Shown: positions 23,858-31,949 of the stretch, in pieces
Position numbering within the stretch: position 1 is the stretch's first letter
Layout: each line of letters starts with the position of its first letter
Assembly (NCBI RefSeq): GCF_003568865.1
Contig: NZ_CP031115.1
Coordinates: forward strand, 2,294,001 to 2,358,000
DNA from: Rubrobacter indicoceani
GTDB taxonomy: Bacteria > Actinomycetota > Rubrobacteria > Rubrobacterales > Rubrobacteraceae
Direction of reading: 5' to 3'
DNA length: 64,000 nucleotides
Made by a program: the position numbers and the translations under genes
Notes under the pieces: model-generated
What the model was told of the DNA's origin: nothing
What the model saw: only the letters and a program-made list of their open reading frames with translations
Databases searched by the model: none

Positions 23858-25615
23858 TCACTCGACGCTCACGAGCGGCTCGCCGCGCCCGACCGCCTGC
23901 CCGGCCCCGACGTGTACCTCCGCGACCGTGCCGGCCTTCCGGGAACGGACTTCGGACTCCATCTTCATCGCCTCGAGAACGCAGACGGCCTGATCCGCCT
24001 CGACCGATTCCCCCGCCTCCACCAGCACCTTCACTATCGTCCCCTGCATCGGGGCCGCAACCGTCCCCTCGCTCACCGAAGCCCGCTTCCGCTCCGTTGC
24101 ACCCCGCCTGACGGGGGCCTGAACCGCTCCATTCTCGCCGCCAGAGCCTCCGGCCTCCCCGAAGACCCGGACGCTGAAGAGCCGACCGTTCACCTCCACC
24201 TCGACCTCGCGGGACTCCTTCTGCGGTGTATCGGCCTGTTCCCCGAGCGTCGCGGGCTCGATGGTGAGCTTGTCTATCCTCTCTGCGACAAAGCCCGTCG
24301 TGTACTCACCGGCCACGAACTTCTCGTCGTCGAGAATAGCCCGGTGAAAGCTCGCGGTCGTCGCTATACCCTCGATGCGAAACTCGGCCAGAGCGCGTCG
24401 CAGGATCGCAAGCGCGGCCTTTCTGTCCGAGCCGCGCACTATAAGTTTGGCGACCAGCGGGTCGTAGCTCTCCGGCACGAGCCCCGGCTCGCGCAGCGAG
24501 GAGTCCACCCTTACGCCGGGACCGCCCGGCTCCTCGTAGACCGTTACCGCCCCCGGCGACGGGGCAAAGCCCTGCGCCGGGTCTTCGGCGTTCAGCCGGA
24601 CTTCTATTGCGTGGCCGCGCCACGCTACATCGTCCTGCCCGAAAGCGAGCGGCTCCCCGGCGGCGACGCGGATGCCGGTCTGCACGATATCTATTCCGGT
24701 TACCTCTTCTGTTACGGGATGCTCGACCTGCACGCGGGTGTTCATCTCAAGGAAAAAGAACTCGCTGTCCTGAACAAGGAACTCGCAGGTTCCGGCAGAA
24801 TCGTAGCCGACGGCCTCCGCAGCCTGAACGGCGGCCCGTCCCATCTCATCGCGCATCTCCGGGGTAAGGGCCGGAGACGGACATTCCTCGACGAGCTTCT
24901 GGTGACGCCGCTGGATGGAGCAGTCGCGCTCCCCGAGGTGCACGGCGTTGCCGTGCTTGTCCCGGAAGACCTGTATCTCTATGTGCCGGGGGCCCGACAG
25001 ATACCGCTCGACGTAGACCGAGCCGTCCCCGAAGTACGCCTCGCCCTCGCGGCTCGCCCGGTCGAAGGCGGCCTCGACCTCCGTTTTGTCGAGCGCGACC
25101 GCGAAGCCCTTGCCCCCTCCGCCTGACGACGCCTTCACCGCGACCGGAAAGCCGTGTTCGCTCGCAAAGTCAAGGACATCCTTGTAAGAGGCGACCGGGT
25201 CTTCCGTTCCGGGGGTGATAGGGACTCCGGCCTTCGCCATGATGCGCCGGGACTCGACCTTCGATCCCATAGCCTCGATGGCCTCGGGGTGGGGTCCGAT
25301 CCAGGTAAGCCCGGCCTCGTTCACGGCCCTTGCAAACGGCGCGCTCTCGGCAAGGAACCCGTAGCCGGGATGTACGGCCTCTGCGCCGCTCGCCTTCGCA
25401 ACCTCGATAAGCTTCCCTATGTTGAGGTAGCTCTCCGAGGCCGGGGTCGGGCCGATATGGTGCGCCTCATCGGCCAGCCGGGTGTGCAGGGCTTCCCGGT
25501 CGGCCTCGGAGTAGACCGCGACGCTCCCTGTCCCCATCTCGCGCAGGGCGCGGATTATCCTGACGGCGATCTCGCCCCGGTTCGCTACAAGTACCTTCTC
25601 GAAGACCTTAGACAA
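23858..25615 (-). CDS. Acetyl/propionyl-CoA carboxylase alpha subunit (biotin carboxylase plus biotin carrier)
   Basis: 585 residues from the TTG at 25615. The biotin carboxylase part (about 1-450) opens FEKVLVANRGEIAVRIIRA and holds the ATP-grasp motifs SSGGGGKGF, CSIQRRHQKLVEE and MNTRVQVEHPVTE. A linker leads to the biotinyl domain, with the biotin attachment lysine in EAMKMESEV near the C-terminus. It carboxylates biotin for transfer to acyl-CoA by the beta subunit. The TTG is 2 bases after the stop of the epsilon-like gene. Upstream in-frame codons belong to the overlapping gene and are not used. Operon order is beta, two membrane proteins, epsilon-like, alpha. Confidence 0.95.
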   Translation of the reverse strand: MSKVFEKVLVANRGEIAVRIIRALREMGTGSVAVYSEADREALHTRLADEAHHIGPTPASESYLNIGKLIEVAKASGAEAVHPGYGFLAESAPFARAVNEAGLTWIGPHPEAIEAMGSKVESRRIMAKAGVPITPGTEDPVASYKDVLDFASEHGFPVAVKASSGGGGKGFAVALDKTEVEAAFDRASREGEAYFGDGSVYVERYLSGPRHIEIQVFRDKHGNAVHLGERDCSIQRRHQKLVEECPSPALTPEMRDEMGRAAVQAAEAVGYDSAGTCEFLVQDSEFFFLEMNTRVQVEHPVTEEVTGIDIVQTGIRVAAGEPLAFGQDDVAWRGHAIEVRLNAEDPAQGFAPSPGAVTVYEEPGGPGVRVDSSLREPGLVPESYDPLVAKLIVRGSDRKAALAILRRALAEFRIEGIATTASFHRAILDDEKFVAGEYTTGFVAERIDKLTIEPATLGEQADTPQKESREVEVEVNGRLFSVRVFGEAGGSGGENGAVQAPVRRGATERKRASVSEGTVAAPMQGTIVKVLVEAGESVEADQAVCVLEAMKMESEVRSRKAGTVAEVHVGAGQAVGRGEPLVSVE

Positions 25616-25617
25616 TT

Positions 25618-25836
25618 TCAGACCATGCCTTCCCAGCTTGAGTAAGACCAGAGCGAACCGTCCTTGGGCAGCCGTTTCGGCGGCGGGCCGCCCATCAGCC
25701 CGGCAAGCCGCCACCGCTGGCGCTTGAGGTCCCCGTATCCGTCACCCGCTTCGCCAGGGTTTGAGTCTGCGCCGAGCGCGGCGGCTATAGCCGCGGCCTC
25801 TTCCGGCGTGGGAATCGGGCGTACGGATGTTTTCAC
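25618..25836 (-). CDS. Acyl-CoA carboxylase epsilon-like subunit
   Basis: 72 residues from the GTG at 25836 with AAGGAG 9 bases upstream. It has the layout of actinobacterial epsilon subunits: a short N-terminal strand, PTPEEAAAIAAAL, a variable acidic linker, then a basic segment with W (KRQRWRLAGLMG) and a C-terminal W-S-W-like tail (SLWSYSSWEGMV). Epsilon subunits stabilise the alpha-beta complex and raise activity. The start overlaps the stop of the preceding membrane protein gene (GTGA) and the stop is 2 bases before the alpha subunit start, so it is tightly coupled. A longer frame running upstream in this phase is an artefact. Confidence 0.75.
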   Translation of the reverse strand: MKTSVRPIPTPEEAAAIAAALGADSNPGEAGDGYGDLKRQRWRLAGLMGGPPPKRLPKDGSLWSYSSWEGMV

Positions 25837-26390
25837 GAGGCGAGGCTCCTTACTATCGGGGTGAGGATAAACTCCAGCAGCACGTATCCAAGCAGAAACA
25901 GAAGCAGCAGCCCGATTATCGTAGCAGCGATAACGCCGAGCGTGCGAGCCGCGACCCGGCTCGACTCCGGGCTGTCGGCGAGAACGCCGAGAAACGCAGA
26001 TCGGACGCCTCCGCCGAGCGCGAAGTTCGCCGCTCCCGACCCGAACCCGAACGCCAGGCCGTACAAAAAGGCGCTTGTAAAGCCGCCCTCGGCGGTCGGG
26101 AAGAGCGGGATCCCGGCGAGCGCGGAGCCGACCACGACGATCAGGAACAGCGAAGCCACCCCGCCGAAAAACCACAGGTAGCGGAGCGGGCTGCTCCGGG
26201 CGAGCCGCTTCGTAAACGGATAAACAAGGCCGACGGCGCCTGTCACCCCGACCACAAACCCGCCCAGCGTGACGAGCAGCCCGGTTGCAAACGTCGATCC
26301 CGCCAGGGCCAGCACGTCGAGGATCAGGAAAACCCCGACGGCGCAGACAAGATAAACCCACGCCCGGCGACTCCCCGGCAGAAAGCCCAT
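25833..26390 (-). CDS. Five-helix membrane protein in the carboxylase operon
   Basis: About 185 residues from the ATG at 26390. Five hydrophobic helices are visible, for example WVYLVCAVGVFLILDVLAL, GLLVTLGGFVVGVTGAVGLV, LWFFGGVASLFLIVVVGSAL and VIAATIIGLLLLFLLGYVLL. No family was recognised. The ATG shares a base with the TGA of the preceding small gene (TGATG) and its own stop overlaps the epsilon-like GTG, so four genes are translationally linked. Membrane proteins are not part of known soluble acetyl- or propionyl-CoA carboxylases. Confidence 0.7.
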   Translation of the reverse strand: MGFLPGSRRAWVYLVCAVGVFLILDVLALAGSTFATGLLVTLGGFVVGVTGAVGLVYPFTKRLARSSPLRYLWFFGGVASLFLIVVVGSALAGIPLFPTAEGGFTSAFLYGLAFGFGSGAANFALGGGVRSAFLGVLADSPESSRVAARTLGVIAATIIGLLLLFLLGYVLLEFILTPIVRSLAS

Positions 26391-26590
26391 CAGGCCGGAG
26401 TCCGAACCAGCGGCCCAAAGACGACGTACTCGATCAACACACAAACCCCGGAAAAACCCGGACAAAACAGTAGAGGCCTTGTCGCGGTCGCAAGGCCCGC
26501 TACGGCGCGGGAGATCACCACTGCCGCTCCGACCTCCAACGCGGCGACCTTCGCTTCCTTCGCTTTCGTGCTTCGAGGAATCGTCATCAC
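26390..26590 (-). CDS. Small hydrophobic protein between carboxylase beta and the membrane protein
   Basis: 66 residues: a basic start (TIPRSTKAKEAK) followed by a mostly hydrophobic stretch (VAALEVGAAVVISRAVAGLA and FSGVCVLIEYVVFGPLV), so probably a small two-helix membrane protein. It starts 22 bases after the beta subunit stop and its TGA overlaps the ATG of the next gene. This tight position is the main support; no family is recognised and the ribosome-binding site is weak. Confidence 0.45.
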   Translation of the reverse strand: MMTIPRSTKAKEAKVAALEVGAAVVISRAVAGLATATRPLLFCPGFSGVCVLIEYVVFGPLVRTPA

Positions 26591-26612
26591 CGCTCGCGCT
26601 GATCCGTTCTCC

Positions 26613-28187
26613 CTAGAGCGGGATGTTCCCGTGCTTGCGCGGCGGGCGGTCCGGCCTTTTCGTCCTCACCATCGAGAGGGCTTTTATAAGATACGGTCGT
26701 GTATCTCTAGGATCTATAACATCGTCTATAAAGCCCATCCCGGCGGCGACCATCGGGTTGTTGAACTTTTCCTCGTAGTCGGCGATAAGTTCTTCGCGTT
26801 CAGCCTCCGGGTCCTCCGCCTCGGCGATTCTTCTGCGGTGGATGATCCCGACCGCCGCCCCCGCTCCCATCACCGCGACCTCCCCCGTCGGCCACGCGAC
26901 GTTCACGTCCGCCCCGATGTGCTTTGAGTTCATAACATCGTACGCCCCGCCGTAAGCCTTGCGCGTGATCACGGTCATCTTCGGGACGGTCGCTTCGCTG
27001 AACGCGTACAGGAGCTTCGCCCCGTGACGGATGATGCCGTTCCATTCCTGATCCGTCCCCGGCATAAACCCCGGCACGTCAACGAACGTGAGAAGCGGGA
27101 TGTTGAACGCGTCACAGAACCGGACAAACCGCGCGCCCTTGGTCGACGAGTCTATGTCGAGCGTCCCGGCCAGCACCATCGGCTGGTTTCCGACCACCCC
27201 GATGGCCTGCCCCCCAAGCCGCGAGAACCCGATGACAAGGTTCTGCGCCCAGCCCTCCATCACCTCGAAGAACTCCCCGTCGTCCACGACCATGCCTACT
27301 GCGTCGCGCATGTCGTAGGGCTGGTTGCTGGAGTCCGGGATAAGCGTGGCAAGCTCCTCGTCGCGGCGCTCCGGGCTGTCGGTCGCCGCAAAGCGCGGCG
27401 AGGATTCAAGGTTGTTCTCCGGCAGAAACGAGAGCAGGTACCGCACGTCTTCCAGGCACGTCGCCTCGTCCGGGGAGGAGAAGTGCGCAACGCCCGACGT
27501 GGTGTTGTGGGTCGCCGCCCCGCCCAGGTCCTCCTGCGTAACTTCTTCGCCGGTTACGGACTTTATTACGTCCGGTCCGGTGATGAACATGTGGCTTGTC
27601 TCCTCGACCATAAAGATAAAGTCCGTTATCGCCGGGGAGTAGACCGCCCCGCCCGCGCACGGCCCCATGACGATGGAGATCTGCGGTATTACCCCGCTCG
27701 ATATCACGTTCCGGTGAAAGATATCCGCGTACCCGGCGAGCGAGACCACGCCCTCCTGAATCCGGGCCCCGCCGGAGTCGTTGATGCCGATAACCGGGCA
27801 GCCCGTAGAGAGCGCGAGGTCCATGACCTTGCAGATCTTCTCTGCGTAAACCTCTCCGAGCGACCCCCCGAAAACGGTAAAGTCCTGGCTGAAGACGCAG
27901 ATCTTCCGGCCGTTCACCTCTCCGTAGCCGGTTATGACCCCGTCACCGAGCGGCTGGTTCTCCTCCAGCCCGAAGTTATACGAGCGGTGCGTCCGGTAAC
28001 GGTCGAGTTCCACGAAGGTGCCTTCGTCCAGCAAAGCCTCGACGCGCTCGCGGGCCGTCATCTTGCCCTTCTCGCGCTGCCGCTCGATGGCCCGCTCGGA
28101 GCCGGGGTTCGCCGCCGATTCACGCAGCCGCTTCAGGCCCTCGATCTTACCCGCCGTCGTGCCTTCCCCTAATCTCTCTTTTTGCAT
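26613..28187 (-). CDS. Acyl-CoA carboxylase beta subunit (propionyl-CoA carboxylase-like carboxyltransferase)
   Basis: 524 residues, the normal length. The N-half has [34 protein letters not shown] and [13 protein letters not shown]; the C-half has [13 protein letters not shown] and [18 protein letters not shown], ending in the KHGNIPL tail common in propionyl-CoA carboxylases. The Asp of AYDVM appears to correspond to the residue that favours propionyl-CoA in Streptomyces PccB. It carboxylates propionyl-CoA (to methylmalonyl-CoA) or acetyl-CoA. The ATG is 6 bases after TAAAAT, implying a leaderless mRNA. It is the first gene of the carboxylase operon; a B12-dependent mutase at 48.7 kb could use its product. 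Confidence 0.93.
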   Translation of the reverse strand: MQKERLGEGTTAGKIEGLKRLRESAANPGSERAIERQREKGKMTARERVEALLDEGTFVELDRYRTHRSYNFGLEENQPLGDGVITGYGEVNGRKICVFSQDFTVFGGSLGEVYAEKICKVMDLALSTGCPVIGINDSGGARIQEGVVSLAGYADIFHRNVISSGVIPQISIVMGPCAGGAVYSPAITDFIFMVEETSHMFITGPDVIKSVTGEEVTQEDLGGAATHNTTSGVAHFSSPDEATCLEDVRYLLSFLPENNLESSPRFAATDSPERRDEELATLIPDSSNQPYDMRDAVGMVVDDGEFFEVMEGWAQNLVIGFSRLGGQAIGVVGNQPMVLAGTLDIDSSTKGARFVRFCDAFNIPLLTFVDVPGFMPGTDQEWNGIIRHGAKLLYAFSEATVPKMTVITRKAYGGAYDVMNSKHIGADVNVAWPTGEVAVMGAGAAVGIIHRRRIAEAEDPEAEREELIADYEEKFNNPMVAAGMGFIDDVIDPRDTRPYLIKALSMVRTKRPDRPPRKHGNIPL

Positions 28188-28517
28188 GGGGAAATTTTAG
28201 CAGGTACGGAGCCCTCGATTCTCTCGGCGAAACACTATGTAAACACGGTCCGACCAGGCTGGATATGTATTTGGAGAAGCAGCGGTCTGGCGGTTGCAAT
28301 CGCCCTCGTATCAGCTTGATCCTGAATTCCATTCGTTAGATGACCTTGTTAGATGACCTTCGAGCTTCCACCCGTTGTCGGCCATTTTCGCAGCTGTTCT
28401 CCGGTCGTTCCGGAGCCCGGGTACGGGCGGGAGATACGGCAGTAAAGGTATAATTCCGGCTGATAATCTTGGGCTTTCTACGGTAGTTTTCGGGAAGGAT
28501 GTTTATGGGGAGCGGTC
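28188..28517. other. Divergent intergenic region between carboxylase beta and the channel gene
   Basis: No gene is seen in these 330 bases. On the minus strand TGC-TAAAAT (-10 hexamer at 28194-28199, extended type) lies 6 bases before the ATG of the carboxylase beta gene, so its transcript should start at the ATG. On the plus strand a TATAAT at 28449-28454 could serve the channel gene at 28518, without a clear -35. A tandem 12-base phrase TTAGATGACCTT occurs twice at about 28336-28358, with no obvious meaning. Confidence 0.55.
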
Positions 28518-29099
28518 TTGCGTAAGGTCACGGTCTCCGAGCGGGCACGCTACGTTTTCGACAACACCGTCTCGCGGGGGCCGCTGGCCCTTGTCGGGTG
28601 GTTGTTTCTCGTCACCACGGCGATGGTGCTTCTGGGGACGCTCTTTGTCTACCTGCTCGGGCTCGCCCCGGCGGTGGATGGCCGGAGGCCGGGTTTCACG
28701 GAGACGCTCTGGCTTGACCTGATGCGGACGATAGACCCCGGCAACATCGGGGGCGACGCGGGCGACTGGCCCTACCTGCTGACGATGCTCGCTATAACCG
28801 CCGGGGGCATCCTTATCTTCACGACGCCTATCGGGGTGGTGAACCAGGGCATCACGGACAAGGTCTCGGACCTCAGAAAGGGACGCTCGTTTGTCGTCGA
28901 GCGCGACCATACCGTGATACTCGGCTGGTCGTCTCAGGTTTTCACGATCGTCGAGGAGCTTGCGGTCGCCAACGAGAGTCGCGGGGCGGGGGCCGTTATC
29001 GCCATCCTCGCCGACCGCGACAAGGTCGAGATGGAGGATGAGATCCGAACCCGCACGGACACGAAGAACACCCGCGTCGTGTGCCGGACGCTCAGGTGA
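28518..29099 (+). CDS. POLLUX/CASTOR-type ion channel, N-terminal fragment of a broken gene
   Basis: 193 residues. It contains a membrane helix (LALVGWLFLVTTAMVLLGTLFVYLL), a pore-region segment (MRTIDPGNIGGDAGDWPYL), a second helix (LLTMLAITAGGILIFTTPIGVV) and the start of an RCK-like domain (RGRSFVVERDHTVILGWSSQVF). It matches bacterial relatives of the plant CASTOR/POLLUX channels. The reading frame breaks right after NTRVVCR. In intact relatives about 30 further residues (of the type SGSPIDxxDLEIVxPxxARSIIVL) follow before DAQVIKT; these are missing here and the frame is lost. TTG start with GGGGAG upstream. Most likely a pseudogene with the frame at 29081. Confidence 0.75.
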   Translation: MRKVTVSERARYVFDNTVSRGPLALVGWLFLVTTAMVLLGTLFVYLLGLAPAVDGRRPGFTETLWLDLMRTIDPGNIGGDAGDWPYLLTMLAITAGGILIFTTPIGVVNQGITDKVSDLRKGRSFVVERDHTVILGWSSQVFTIVEELAVANESRGAGAVIAILADRDKVEMEDEIRTRTDTKNTRVVCRTLR

Positions 29100-30322
29100 T
29101 CAAGACCATCCTCGCCCTGACGAGCAGCCCGGGCCGCCGCCGGGAACCGTACCACATCGTCTCATGCATCCACGACCCGGCCAACCTCGGCGTCGCGGGG
29201 ATAGTCGGCGGGGACGAAGCGCAGGTCATCCTCGTGGACAGACTCATCGCCCGGATCACCGCCCAGACCTGCCGCCAGTCGGGGCTCTCCGTTGTATACA
29301 CCGACCTTCTCGACTTCGAGGGGGATGAGATCTACTTTCAGGAGATGCCCCCCGAGCTGGCCGGAAAGACGTTCCGGGAGGCGCTCTTCGCCTACGGGTC
29401 CGCAACCGTTATCGGGGTCTTCCGAGGGGATGAAGGGGTCAGGATCAACCCCCCCTCGGATACGGAACTCCTCTTCTCGGATGCCCTTATCCTTATCGCC
29501 GAGGACGACAGCGCAATTGGTACGCCCGAGAGCCCGGAGCCGTTGCAGGAGAGGCATATCCGGCACCTGGAGGTCAACGGGCGGCCACCGGAGAGCACGC
29601 TGGTCCTTGGCTGGAACCGTCGCGTTCCGGTCATGGTGCGCGAGCTCGACAACTACGTCGCGCCCGGCTCCCGCGCTCTTCTCGTCGCCGACTCGCCGGA
29701 GGCTGAAAGACAGGCCGGGGGCCTGCTGGACGCCTGCGAAAACCAGAAGCTCGTCTTCCGTCCGGGGCGGACCGACAACCGCAAGACCCTTGACTCGCTC
29801 GACGTACCGTCTTACGACCACGTTATCGTGCTCGGCTCCTCGGACGACCTCTCACCCGAAGAGGCCGACACAAGAACCCTTATGACGCTGCTACACCTGC
29901 GGGAGATATCCGACCGCTGCGAGACGCCCTTCTCGATGGTGAGCGAGATGCTCCTCGTCAGAAACCGGAAGCTCGCCGAAGTAACCCGCGCCGACGACTT
30001 TATCGTAAGCGACCGGATAGTCAGCCTGATGATGGCTCAGATCTCCGAGAACAGGCACCTCGCCACCGTCTTCGATGAGCTCTTCCGGGCCGAAGGGTCG
30101 GAGATCTACCTCCGACCAGCCCCGAACTACATAGACCCGGAGGTCGGCGTGAACTTCGCCACCGTAATAGAAGCCGCCCACAGACGCAACGAGCTCGCGA
30201 TAGGCTACCGGCTCGCCGCCAAAGCCCGAAACCCGGACCAGGGCGTCCACCTCAACCCGAAAAAATCCGAGATCGTCACCCTCGGAGAGAACGACCGGGT
30301 CATCGTCCTTGCAGGCTCCTGA
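29081..30322 (+). CDS. POLLUX/CASTOR-type ion channel, C-terminal fragment of a broken gene
   Basis: Up to 413 residues, beginning in the family motif PDAQVIKTILALTSSPGRR and continuing through QTCRQSGLSVVYTDLLDFEGDEIYF to the second RCK half (STLVLGWNRRVPVMVRELD) and the C-terminal NRVIVLA-like end (NDRVIVLAGS). It is the regulatory part of the channel encoded by the preceding fragment. The apparent GTG start has no ribosome-binding site and lies inside the upstream frame. Without pore helices it cannot be a channel. The two pieces are best read as one gene inactivated by a deletion of roughly 100 bases that is not a multiple of three. Confidence 0.75.
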   Translation: MPDAQVIKTILALTSSPGRRREPYHIVSCIHDPANLGVAGIVGGDEAQVILVDRLIARITAQTCRQSGLSVVYTDLLDFEGDEIYFQEMPPELAGKTFREALFAYGSATVIGVFRGDEGVRINPPSDTELLFSDALILIAEDDSAIGTPESPEPLQERHIRHLEVNGRPPESTLVLGWNRRVPVMVRELDNYVAPGSRALLVADSPEAERQAGGLLDACENQKLVFRPGRTDNRKTLDSLDVPSYDHVIVLGSSDDLSPEEADTRTLMTLLHLREISDRCETPFSMVSEMLLVRNRKLAEVTRADDFIVSDRIVSLMMAQISENRHLATVFDELFRAEGSEIYLRPAPNYIDPEVGVNFATVIEAAHRRNELAIGYRLAAKARNPDQGVHLNPKKSEIVTLGENDRVIVLAGS

Positions 30323-30412
30323 GGCCTCGGATCCTCCGTTTACTCCCTTTTCGGCAGACAATGTTAGCATCAGGTTGCATACAGTGCATTGATAGAGAGG
30401 AATCGGTGAGTC

Positions 30413-30850
30413 ATGTACCCTGAAAAGCTCGAGAACGCAATGACCCCTGCGGAGGAGCTGGAGCGCAGGCACAAGCTGGAGGAGGCTCGGCGGGTCAAGC
30501 AGGAAGAGAAAGAGGCCCGGCTTACAAAAGAGTGGGAAGAGTTTCTTGCCCGGGAGTTCCGGGAGCTCGAGCTACGCAAGAACGGTCAACTGGCGCGGCT
30601 GCTCGGAGAACCGCTTCCGGGGGACCCGGTCGAACTCCTCGAGGAGTTCGTTCGGCAGGATCAGGAAAAAGCCCGGCAGGGAATCTTGACCCTGACGAGC
30701 GGTGAGAAGACTTTCTACAAGCACATAAACGACCTTACGCGGGAAGACATGGCCGCCAGAACGGTCGCCAATTCTCTCAGGACAAACTGGCTCAAGGAAC
30801 GCCGCGACGGCTGGCTCGCCGACGGCGCGCGCAACTCCAGTACCGTCTAG
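30413..30850 (+). CDS. Hypothetical coiled-coil protein
   Basis: 145 residues, rich in Glu, Arg and Lys. Residues 10-65 form a probable long charged helix or coiled coil (PAEELERRHKLEEARRVKQEEKEARLTKEWEEF), followed by FRELELRKNGQLARLLGEPLPGDP and a helical C-terminal half. No known domain, signal peptide or membrane segment. GAGAGGA lies upstream of the ATG. Third-position GC is high, which supports a real gene. It may be co-transcribed with the damaged methyltransferase that follows 65 bases later. Confidence 0.65.
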   Translation: MYPEKLENAMTPAEELERRHKLEEARRVKQEEKEARLTKEWEEFLAREFRELELRKNGQLARLLGEPLPGDPVELLEEFVRQDQEKARQGILTLTSGEKTFYKHINDLTREDMAARTVANSLRTNWLKERRDGWLADGARNSSTV

Positions 30851-30915
30851 AGGGCCGTGAAACAAAGGCCCGGGTTCCCGCGTTCTGTCCGGGTGGGGCT
30901 CTACAGGAGGAGCGG

Positions 30916-31002
30916 TTGCGTCCAGAGGACGTCATCCGGACGGAGCGGGAGATCCGGGACAGAGAGGCCGGGGAGTACGACAGGATCAACGCCGGTCTCT
31001 AG
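30916..31002 (+). pseudogene. 5' end of the methyltransferase gene, cut by an in-frame amber codon
   Basis: AGGAGG lies 5 bases before a TTG at 30916. The frame then reads LRPEDVIRTEREIRDREAGE followed by YDRINAGL and a TAG at 31000-31002 (codon 29). The same frame continues without interruption as WQDRVFDAVARERL into the methyltransferase core. The E-Y-D-R-I-x-x-G-L-x-W-Q-x-R-V-F-D pattern is the usual start of this methyltransferase type, so the stop lies inside the domain rather than before it. A point mutation, or a base-calling error, is the simplest reading. Confidence 0.65.
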
Positions 31003-31026
31003 TGGCAGGATAGGGTTTTCGATGCC

Positions 31027-31662
31027 GTGGCCCGGGAGCGTCTGAGGTATCGTCCCGACCACGCTGTTCTGGACGCCGGGTGCGGGACGGGGCGAAACCT
31101 CCCGGAGCTTGCGCGGCTCTCGGGCGAACTGTTCGGTACGGACCACTCCGCAGAGAGTCTGAAGGTCGCCCGCCGCCGGCTGGACTCGACGCTTCCCCCA
31201 CAGAGAAGCCGGGCCGTCCGGCTTCTCCGGTCCGACCTGCGCGATATCCCCCTCTCAAGCTCCTGTATGGACCGCATCCACTGCGCCGGGGTGCTTCAGA
31301 TGCTACCCGACCACCGGACGCGCCTCGACGCGCTCAGAGAGTTTCTCAGGCTCCTGAAGCCCGGCGGCTCGATGCTTGTCTTTACCTACCGCTGGGGACG
31401 GTCTATCCGGCGCGATAAAGAAGGCCACTTCCCGAACGGCGGGGCTTACCGGTTCGCTTTCACAGGGGGGGAAATTTTCTCGCTTTTCTCCGAAGCCGGG
31501 TTCCGGGACGTAGAGCTCGGCGGGGCGGTGCTGTTCCCGAGGCTCGGCGGACGCCTCGGGCTGGACCACGAGCGGATCGCGCAGAGACGGCTTTTACCCC
31601 GCTCGGGCTGGCGCTCGGTCATCACTGGGCCGTCCACGCCCGCAGGGGTCTCTGAGGCGTAG
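31027..31662 (+). CDS. Class I SAM-dependent methyltransferase, N-terminally truncated
   Basis: 211 residues if translation restarts at the GTG at 31027. The SAM-binding motif VLDAGCGTGRNLPELA lies at about residues 14-29, followed by GTDHSAESLKVARRRL, SDLRDIPLSSSCMDRIHCAGVLQML (motif II region) and LRLLKPGGSMLVFTY. The C-terminal part is basic. The substrate is unknown. The normal N-terminal helix is encoded upstream of an amber codon (31000-31002), so this product lacks about 37 residues that normally cover the SAM site and may be inactive. No ribosome-binding site precedes the GTG. Confidence 0.7.
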   Translation: MARERLRYRPDHAVLDAGCGTGRNLPELARLSGELFGTDHSAESLKVARRRLDSTLPPQRSRAVRLLRSDLRDIPLSSSCMDRIHCAGVLQMLPDHRTRLDALREFLRLLKPGGSMLVFTYRWGRSIRRDKEGHFPNGGAYRFAFTGGEIFSLFSEAGFRDVELGGAVLFPRLGGRLGLDHERIAQRRLLPRSGWRSVITGPSTPAGVSEA

Positions 31663-31726
31663 ATATTCCGGGTCACGGTCCGGACTGTGTTAGTCTCTTG
31701 CCGTCAGCAGACCAATCGCATACCGA

Positions 31727-31915
31727 CAGCGTCGTGGTACGGGGAATCCGGTTGAAAGCCGGAGCGGTCCTGCCACTTCAAGCGGCGAGGTCGGGTTCGG
31801 AGACCGGGGAGCGAACCTCCCCCGGCCACCGGAGATCCGGTTCTCCGGGAAGGCCGCGAAACACCGACCGAGAGCATCACCCGGAGCCGCAAGCCAGGAG
31901 ACCCGCCTGACGCTG
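31727..31915 (+). promoter_or_regulatory. Cobalamin (B12) riboswitch
   Basis: The outer helix pairs CAGCGTC (31727-31733) with GACGCTG (31909-31915). Inside are GGGAATCCGGTTGAAAGCCGG, GAGCGGTCCTGCCACT, GGGAAGGCCGCGAAAC and the B12 box AGCCAGGAGACCCGCC (31892-31907). This order is diagnostic of the adenosylcobalamin-class riboswitch. It precedes a BtuF-like gene and should repress it when cobalamin is plentiful. Confidence 0.93.
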
Positions 31916-31928
31916 GGGCCCTCTATCG

Positions 31929-31946
31929 ACTCTTCGAGGAAGGAGT
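31929..31946 (+). promoter_or_regulatory. Possible ribosome-binding-site sequestering hairpin of the riboswitch
   Basis: ACTCTT pairs (one wobble) with GGAGT including the AAGGAG ribosome-binding site of the BtuF-like gene, which starts TTG at 31950. This is the likely expression platform if control is at translation. No U-rich terminator is seen between the riboswitch and the gene. Confidence 0.4.
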
Positions 31947-31949
31947 GGG

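Noticed and set aside
29075-29100. Programmed frameshifting between the two POLLUX fragments.
   Set aside because: There is no slippery heptamer, and a conserved stretch of about 30 residues is missing, so a frameshift alone would not restore the normal protein.
31000-31002. Pyrrolysine at the amber codon of the methyltransferase.
   Set aside because: Pyrrolysine occurs in methylamine methyltransferases of the MtmB type. This is a class I SAM enzyme, no pyl genes are seen, and the amber is not followed by a recognisable insertion signal.
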